Of a DNA stretch of 64,000 nucleotides, positions 59,360-64,000 are shown in pieces. The stretch covers positions 79,108 through 143,107 of the forward strand of contig LUZT01000011.1 of NCBI GenBank assembly GCA_001602925.1, read 5' to 3'. The first letter of the stretch is position 1, and the number at the start of each line of letters is the position of its first letter. The stretch comes from Chlorobiales bacterium Clorobi_01 (GTDB lineage: Bacteria > Bacteroidota > Chlorobiia > Chlorobiales > Chlorobiaceae). Made by a program: the position numbers and the translations under genes. Under the pieces are notes generated by a model. The model had not been told where the DNA came from, did not search any database, and worked only from the letters and a program-made list of their open reading frames with translations.

Positions 59360-60600
59360 GCCTCCTCCATCTTTTTAAAGCCTTTCCAGAAATACAAAAC
59401 GTTGCCAGCCATAATCATGAAGAATCCAAGATAGACCGCCGGCAGCCAAGGGTCCCTGACCGCCTCGACCAGGCTCAGGGTTGACCAGCGCCCGGCTTTC
59501 TCGTCGTAGCCCATCTGGTAGAGCTTCCAGCCCTCAAAATCAACCGGCTTGTTGACTTCGAGGGTTTGCACCTTCCGCTCGCCGCCCTTGCTGATCAGCA
59601 TCACATCCGACCTGAACGCCTTTGGCGCCCCATCAGCCATCACGATGAAATAGTTGCCCATCGGAACGAAGAGCGGTTTAAGCTGAGGCCCGCCCGAGCT
59701 GATCCATTGCTCCGAAATCTTGCCGTTTTCATCGATTCTCACCTTGGCGAAAGGCACCCCTTTCTTGCCCTCCACCGGCACAGGAACACCATCCGCACCG
59801 GGCAACGCACTGACAAGATAATCGAGCACCGTCACCGAACCGAGGCCGTCCCATTCAGCCTTCACCCCCTTGCGAAGCTCGGGCATGAGTTTCGACTTCG
59901 GCTCGATAACCTGGTCATGCTGCGGATCGTACAGGGCGAACTGAGGTGTATACTCGTCGATCTGAAAATCTTTCAGGTAGATGGAAAAGGGAAGATGAAT
60001 CGCCGTCTCGGATTCACGATTGTAAGCCACATCGCTCTCCTTGCCCTCATAAAGCGGCACCACCAGGCGTTCCAGCTGCGTACTGCCAAGCAGGCCGCAG
60101 GAGAGCGCAAGCCAGAATCCTCCGTGAAAGAGCATGAACTGGAGGTTGGCCACTCTGAACGGAATGGTCTTCCAGACCAGAGAAAGGCCGAGATTGAAGA
60201 GAAACAGCAAAATGACCATGGCAAAAGGCCAGCTCGAAAACATGCCATTCAACCGCAGGATGGCCACCAGCGAATCGGGCGGATACTTGTCCTGCGGCAG
60301 AACACCGCCAATGAACGAAAGCAGGGCGATGCCAATGATCAGGCTCAGTCCCAGCGGAATGCCGCCAAGCCACGAAACCACCGGATGCTCCCTGAACATA
60401 AGTCCAACCGTAAAAATAACTGCTCCGAAAAGAAGCAGAAAAACAAGGTTGAACGGCCAGCCCGGAACATTAATCCCGCCGCCCGAGGTGAGCAGCTCAA
60501 TGCCGAATCCGGCCAGAATCGCAACAAAAGTGAAAAGCGCCGCGTCCCTGAAACCGGCTGGCGCTGAACCGGTTTTTACTGTTTTGCTGCTTCCTGACAT
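59356..60600 (-). CDS. Cytochrome c biogenesis protein ResB/Ccs1-like
   Basis: 414 residues. Three membrane helices near the N-terminus (about 20-130), a large periplasmic domain (about 180-380), and a final helix (WLPAVYLGFFMIMAGNVLYF). The order and the GFFMMxxG-type last helix fit ResB/Ccs1, the partner of CcsA in System II. Divergent from cyanobacterial Ccs1, as usual in this lineage. It starts 5 bases after the stop of the HTH gene and overlaps ccsA, so all three are one operon. Confidence 0.85.
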   Translation of the reverse strand: MSGSSKTVKTGSAPAGFRDAALFTFVAILAGFGIELLTSGGGINVPGWPFNLVFLLLFGAVIFTVGLMFREHPVVSWLGGIPLGLSLIIGIALLSFIGGVLPQDKYPPDSLVAILRLNGMFSSWPFAMVILLFLFNLGLSLVWKTIPFRVANLQFMLFHGGFWLALSCGLLGSTQLERLVVPLYEGKESDVAYNRESETAIHLPFSIYLKDFQIDEYTPQFALYDPQHDQVIEPKSKLMPELRKGVKAEWDGLGSVTVLDYLVSALPGADGVPVPVEGKKGVPFAKVRIDENGKISEQWISSGGPQLKPLFVPMGNYFIVMADGAPKAFRSDVMLISKGGERKVQTLEVNKPVDFEGWKLYQMGYDEKAGRWSTLSLVEAVRDPWLPAVYLGFFMIMAGNVLYFWKGFKKMEEA

Positions 60601-60605
60601 ACAAC

Positions 60606-60944
60606 TTAACCTGCTGTTTTATCACCACAACTGCCACCACCAATCTCCGTATCATCTTTCTTCAATATCTGACAACATTTGCAGACAATGGAGTACAACT
60701 CCGGTTCCGCCGCGCCATCACGAAGCTTGTCCACGGCGTTGCGAATCTCCTGCTTGTAAACGCGCGATTTTATATTCTGTCCACCACGCTTTTTGTGCAG
60801 ATACTGTGAGACCGCCGCTGGCGTGACACCCAGCATTTTGGCGGCACTGGACTGGGTCATGCCCGTTTTTACCAGCTCTTTGGCCAGATCCGCCCTGATT
60901 TGTGGCAGATAGTACCACACAGCTTTTTCACATGGAAATATCAT
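60606..60944 (-). CDS. HTH transcription regulator with C-terminal Cys motif
   Basis: 112 residues. The N-terminal HTH (TGMTQSSAAKMLGVTPAAVSQYL) is an XRE/COG2522-like DNA-binding fold, followed by a helical segment and a Cys cluster CKCCQILKK...GGGSCG that could bind a metal or [Fe-S] cluster. COG2522-type proteins are best known from archaea. It is the first gene of the ccs operon (5 bases before the ResB-like gene) and faces the haem-binding gene across 150 bases, so it likely regulates cytochrome maturation in response to redox or iron. That role is inferred from position. Confidence 0.75.
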   Translation of the reverse strand: MIFPCEKAVWYYLPQIRADLAKELVKTGMTQSSAAKMLGVTPAAVSQYLHKKRGGQNIKSRVYKQEIRNAVDKLRDGAAEPELYSIVCKCCQILKKDDTEIGGGSCGDKTAG

Positions 60945-61094
60945 CGATAACTTGTTTTCTTGATGGGGTTGATGAAAAGTGCGAACCGGTTACGGGGCAA
61001 ATCCAAACCCGGCCCGGCAAGAAACACCTGTATGCCGTAATGTATTACAAATTCCATTAACCTTGTTACCACTCCGTAACTCTCAGATTTTTCG

Positions 61095-61544
61095 ATGGCT
61101 ACGAACAAAATGAATAACAAGACCAGTATCGTCGCTGGCTGGATCATCATCGCATCGATTCTGATCCAGTTTATCCCGCTGGATCGTGTCGAACACTCGT
61201 TGAAACCGATCCCGGGCATTCCCGCCAGCGTCCTTGCCCAGCTCGAAGCACACTGCTTTGACTGCCACTCCTCCCGGACCCGGTGGCCACGAAGTGCCTA
61301 TATCGCGCCGCTCTCATGGTACGTTACCGCAAAAGTCCGGCAAGCCCGCAAAGCAATAGACTTTTCAAACTTCGACGCGCTACCGGATGATGGCCGCCGT
61401 GACATCAAAAGAGCGACCTCCAGCCTCGCCAGATCGAAGGGCCTGTCAGCACACGGCGAGATTCCGGGATTTCCAAAAATTAAAATGACCGAACGCGAAC
61501 GGCAGGCACTGGCCGAATGGGCTGCGGATAACAATCGTGAATAA
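61095..61544 (+). CDS. Haem-binding domain protein (cytochrome c-like CxxCH)
   Basis: 149 residues. One N-terminal membrane anchor (IVAGWIIIASILIQFIPL), then HCFDCHSSRTRWP with a single CxxCH haem-attachment motif and the downstream APLSWYVTAKVRQARKAIDFSNF segment of the 'haem-binding domain' family PF14376. A likely periplasmic monohaem protein, substrate of the System II genes read in the opposite direction. A distal Met ligand may lie in IKMTERERQALAEW. Confidence 0.85.
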   Translation: MATNKMNNKTSIVAGWIIIASILIQFIPLDRVEHSLKPIPGIPASVLAQLEAHCFDCHSSRTRWPRSAYIAPLSWYVTAKVRQARKAIDFSNFDALPDDGRRDIKRATSSLARSKGLSAHGEIPGFPKIKMTERERQALAEWAADNNRE

Positions 61545-61668
61545 AGTAACAGGATAAACAATTCATCGCATTGATAAAAGGACGCGGCGCCAAAAATCTT
61601 TACCCCGTTAAAAAAAATCGGAAAAAACGGGATGTAATGCGGAGTCTTAAGGAATAAGGTACGCCAGA

Positions 61669-62409
61669 CTAAAAATTGATACTGTACCCTTCGGGATAGA
61701 AGCTGAGGATGATTTCGATAACCCTGGCAGGATCGTCCTCGATAAAGATGAAGTCGAGATCTGACTCACTGATAAAGCCGTGCTCGTCGAGCATCCGTTT
61801 TTTGATCCAGCCGTAGAAGTCGCCCCAGTAGTCGGCGCCCATCATGATGACCGGAAATTTCTGGCTCTTACCGGTCTGGATCAGCGTGATCGCCTCGGAA
61901 AGTTCGTCGAGCGTGCCGAAGCCGCCCGGCAGCACGATGAATGCCTGCGAGTATTTGAGGAACATCACCTTGCGGATGAAAAAGTACTCGAAGGTGACGA
62001 GTTTGTCGTAATCGATGTAGCGGTTCGGGCGCTGCTGGTTGGGAAGTTTGATGTTGAAGCCGACCGATGCCCCCCCTTTGCTCTGCGCTCCCCTGTTGGC
62101 CGCCTCCATCGCGCCGGGGCCGCCGCCGGTGATAACGGCGAATCCGGTTTCGGCGAGCAGCTTTCCCATCGTTTCACCAAGCTGGTACTCCGCGTCACCC
62201 TCTCTGACCCTCGTCGAGCCGAACACCGTGACCGCCGGGCCGATATGCGACATGGTTTCGAATCCGTTGACGAACTCGGCCATGATCTTGAACACCCGCC
62301 AGCCGTCGGCCATGAACTCTCTGCCCGGCAGGAGCGATAACTCTTCCGAAGTAAAGGGTTTCGGTGGCGGTACGGTCCAGCCCGGTTTTTTGCACTCTTG
62401 ATCTGCCAT
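61669..62409 (-). CDS. LOG family protein (cytokinin riboside phosphoribohydrolase-like)
   Basis: 246 residues from the ATG at 62409; an in-frame TTG at 62427 would overlap trpG by 11 bases. The TIGR00730 signature is complete: VTVFGSTRV, AVITGGGPGAMEAANRGA, and FIVLPGGFGTLDELSEAITL (20 residues quoted). Such proteins cleave nucleotide 5'-monophosphates to base and ribose-5-P; in bacteria the natural role is often nucleotide turnover. Follows the glutamine amidotransferase gene by 7 bases. Confidence 0.9.
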   Translation of the reverse strand: MADQECKKPGWTVPPPKPFTSEELSLLPGREFMADGWRVFKIMAEFVNGFETMSHIGPAVTVFGSTRVREGDAEYQLGETMGKLLAETGFAVITGGGPGAMEAANRGAQSKGGASVGFNIKLPNQQRPNRYIDYDKLVTFEYFFIRKVMFLKYSQAFIVLPGGFGTLDELSEAITLIQTGKSQKFPVIMMGADYWGDFYGWIKKRMLDEHGFISESDLDFIFIEDDPARVIEIILSFYPEGYSINF

Positions 62410-62416
62410 GCGTCGC

Positions 62417-62980
62417 TCAGAGTTCAAGGAAGTTCCTGATGAGGTCGTGGCCGACGGAGGTCATGATCGATTCGGGATGGAACTGCACGCCGTACAGGCT
62501 GAGTTCGCTGGACTGGAGACCCATGATGACGCCGTCTTCAGTCCAGGCTGTGATTTCAAGCTCGGATGGCAGGCTTTCGCGCTCCACGACGAGCGAATGG
62601 TAGCGGGTTGCCGTAAAAGGATTGGGTAGGCTGCGAAACACCCCTTTGCCGTCGTGATAAATCTGCGAGGTCTTGCCGTGCATGATCTGCCCGGCGCGAA
62701 CGACCTTGCCGCCGAGCGCTTCGCCGATGGCCTGATGGCCGAGGCAGACGCCGAAGAGCGGAATTTTGCCTTTGACGGCGTTGATGAGCGCAATGGAGAT
62801 TCCGGCGTCAGCGGGCGTACCCGGCCCCGGAGAGATGACGATCTTCTCCGGCTCAAGCGCCAGCGCCTGTTCGACGGTCAGTTCGTCGTTCCGGTACACC
62901 GCGACTTCGGCCCCGAGTTCGCCGATGTACTGGACAAGGTTGTAAGTAAACGAGTCGTAATTGTCTATAACAAGAATCAT
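62417..62980 (-). CDS. trpG: Anthranilate/aminodeoxychorismate synthase glutamine amidotransferase
   Basis: 187 residues. Class I GATase supplying ammonia from glutamine to TrpE or PabB. Catalytic Cys in [16 protein letters not shown], His/Glu in [10 protein letters not shown], and the N-terminal [15 protein letters not shown] and [10 protein letters not shown] segments. Such proteins often serve both tryptophan and folate synthesis (TrpG/PabA); no trpE or pabB is adjacent, so the partner cannot be fixed here. First gene of a two-gene unit with the LOG gene. Confidence 0.93.
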   Translation of the reverse strand: MILVIDNYDSFTYNLVQYIGELGAEVAVYRNDELTVEQALALEPEKIVISPGPGTPADAGISIALINAVKGKIPLFGVCLGHQAIGEALGGKVVRAGQIMHGKTSQIYHDGKGVFRSLPNPFTATRYHSLVVERESLPSELEITAWTEDGVIMGLQSSELSLYGVQFHPESIMTSVGHDLIRNFLEL

Positions 62981-63283
62981 GAGAGCACGTAAAACACTAA
63001 TTTATTGAGACTTAAACAATTTCTTTCAGAAGCCCGCCGCATCGAACCCCCATCGGCACCGCTGGCGGACTTCAAGGCACAATATAGTTCCGTTTAGTCT
63101 CGAAACTCAAATGTGTTGTTGAGTTGGGGTTATGACGCTTCAAACGGACGAATTTGAGAAGAGGGAGAAAATTTATGAGCAGTTAGAAGGAAGGAATATA
63201 CGGAATGAAAAACTGGAAATGTAAAGACAGCTAGCAAAGCTAAAATAGCTACTTTATATGATCGCCTTTGCCAAGCACTATAT
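62981..63283. other. Intergenic stretch before the methylase gene
   Basis: About 300 bases. A 30-codon plus-strand frame at 63132-63224 (MTLQTDEFEKREKIYEQLEG then basic residues) is charged and helix-like but has only a weak ribosome site; it may be a chance frame or a remnant. Composition shifts to AT-rich from about 63100 onwards. Confidence 0.45.
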
Positions 63284-64000
63284 TCATACATTATTAAGCA
63301 TGGCATTTCTTTTTTCAATCCAAGTCCCTGCCAACCCAATCATATCAATATCTTTAATCTCTAATTTATCTGTCGGGTTTATTATCTCCGGGACAATCAG
63401 ATTATCTGAATAGATTAATATCTCGGTCCCTTTTGAAGCAGCACTCACATGATAGTTCAATTCATAAGTTCTTTGCAAAAACGGCCTGTAAAGTTCTCTT
63501 ATATTCTCATTATTATCGTATGAGACTAACCAAAAATTACTTTTCAGGGAAGTAATCAAATCAGAAATATGCAAATGATCTTCATGCTCGTAAAAATTTA
63601 TATAGAGCTCTTTCCCTTTTTTATAATAAGGAGGATCAAAATAAAACAACGTTCTTTGAGGAAGAGTTTTTGATAATTTTTTCGTTAACTCAGCAGCGTC
63701 TTGATTATACAGATTAATTCTATTTTTATAACGGCTAATTCTTTTAATTCTTTGAACTAGATCATCTTTATTATATCTAGCATCAAGCTTCCACTCCCCT
63801 TTCTGTTCCTTACCCCCAATCATACCAGCCTTTAAAATACCAGACCGATTTGTTCTATTTAAAAAGAATGTCGAAAAACCAATATCAATTTGGCTATGAG
63901 CTTCAGGATTTTTTTGAATCTCTTTTTGAATTTTCCAATTATCAAAATCAACTGGAGTCTCAATTATCCTTCTGCACAGTTCATCAGTCTCGTAAAGAAC
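63284..64000 (-). CDS. Adenine-specific DNA methyltransferase (D12 class), partial
   Basis: 3' part of a gene; the frame is open to the window edge (239 codons visible). Methylates N6 of adenine in a short DNA target. Motif IV DPPYYKKGKELYINFYEH is clear, preceded by the D12-class segment FFLNRTNRSGILKAG and INLYNQDAAEL; the SAM-binding FxGxG motif lies off the window. C-terminal target-recognition portion present. Low GC compared with neighbours suggests horizontal transfer, e.g. in a restriction-modification or phage unit lying to the right. Confidence 0.85.
   Translation of the reverse strand, partial: VLYETDELCRRIIETPVDFDNWKIQKEIQKNPEAHSQIDIGFSTFFLNRTNRSGILKAGMIGGKEQKGEWKLDARYNKDDLVQRIKRISRYKNRINLYNQDAAELTKKLSKTLPQRTLFYFDPPYYKKGKELYINFYEHEDHLHISDLITSLKSNFWLVSYDNNENIRELYRPFLQRTYELNYHVSAASKGTEILIYSDNLIVPEIINPTDKLEIKDIDMIGLAGTWIEKRNAMLNNV

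Overview
The window is chromosomal DNA of a green sulfur bacterium (Chlorobiota), most likely a Chlorobaculum close to C. tepidum. Pointers are a thioredoxin-reductase-like ferredoxin-NADP reductase, a nif operon of the nifH-nifI1-nifI2-nifD-nifK-nifE-nifN-nifB type with a long NifD, a 299-residue primary sigma factor, System II cytochrome c biogenesis, bshC for bacillithiol-type thiols, and GC-rich core genes interrupted by AT-rich accessory stretches. The species is inferred from remembered family features, not from a search.

Layout. 84-281 encodes a small Rop-like protein. 620-6186 (minus) is a six-gene run: a Cys-rich protein, FNR, menA, aguB, an M48 protease and aguA. 6316-9263 holds hisF, tatA, a DUF4136 lipoprotein and a toxin-antitoxin module with two antitoxin-like genes. 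9338-13085 (minus) encodes phosphoketolase and acetate kinase. 13386-16923 carries hpt, nifV and nifA. 17041-23140 is an AT-rich accessory island between nifA and nifH: a glycine-zipper membrane protein preceded by a 35-codon membrane ORF, two tiny zinc-ribbon ORFs, a membrane J-domain protein, a TerB-like protein, another membrane protein and a broken repeat protein. 23507-32837 is the nif operon, starting from a consensus sigma-54 promoter at 23403-23418 and ending with a [2Fe-2S] ferredoxin. 33042-37018 encodes a TonB-dependent receptor, modE and modA. 37124-62980 is mostly housekeeping: rel, uvrB, an M16 protease, an LptF/G permease, a SAM hydrolase, rpoD, valS, clpP, thyX, accD, a patatin-barrel protein, surE, bshC, the ccs operon, a haem-binding protein, a LOG-family gene and trpG/pabA. 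The right edge cuts an AT-rich adenine-specific DNA methylase.

How it fits together. NifV supplies homocitrate, NifB/E/N build FeMo-cofactor, NifHDK is the enzyme, NifI1/I2 switch it off, NifA with sigma-54 turns transcription on, and ModE/ModA handle molybdate. The most interesting observation is that three 9-6-9 sequences closely resembling the enterobacterial ModE operator occur here: two in tandem just before the TonB receptor gene (32921-32944, 32991-33014) and one just before modA (36232-36255). This predicts that the outer-membrane receptor belongs to the molybdenum regulon and may import molybdate or a molybdenum complex. The second candidate is the cluster at 19285-21928, where J-domain, DnaJ-type zinc-finger, membrane and TerB-like parts (reminiscent of DjlA) are encoded by separate genes.

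No tRNA, rRNA, CRISPR array or intact insertion sequence was recognised.
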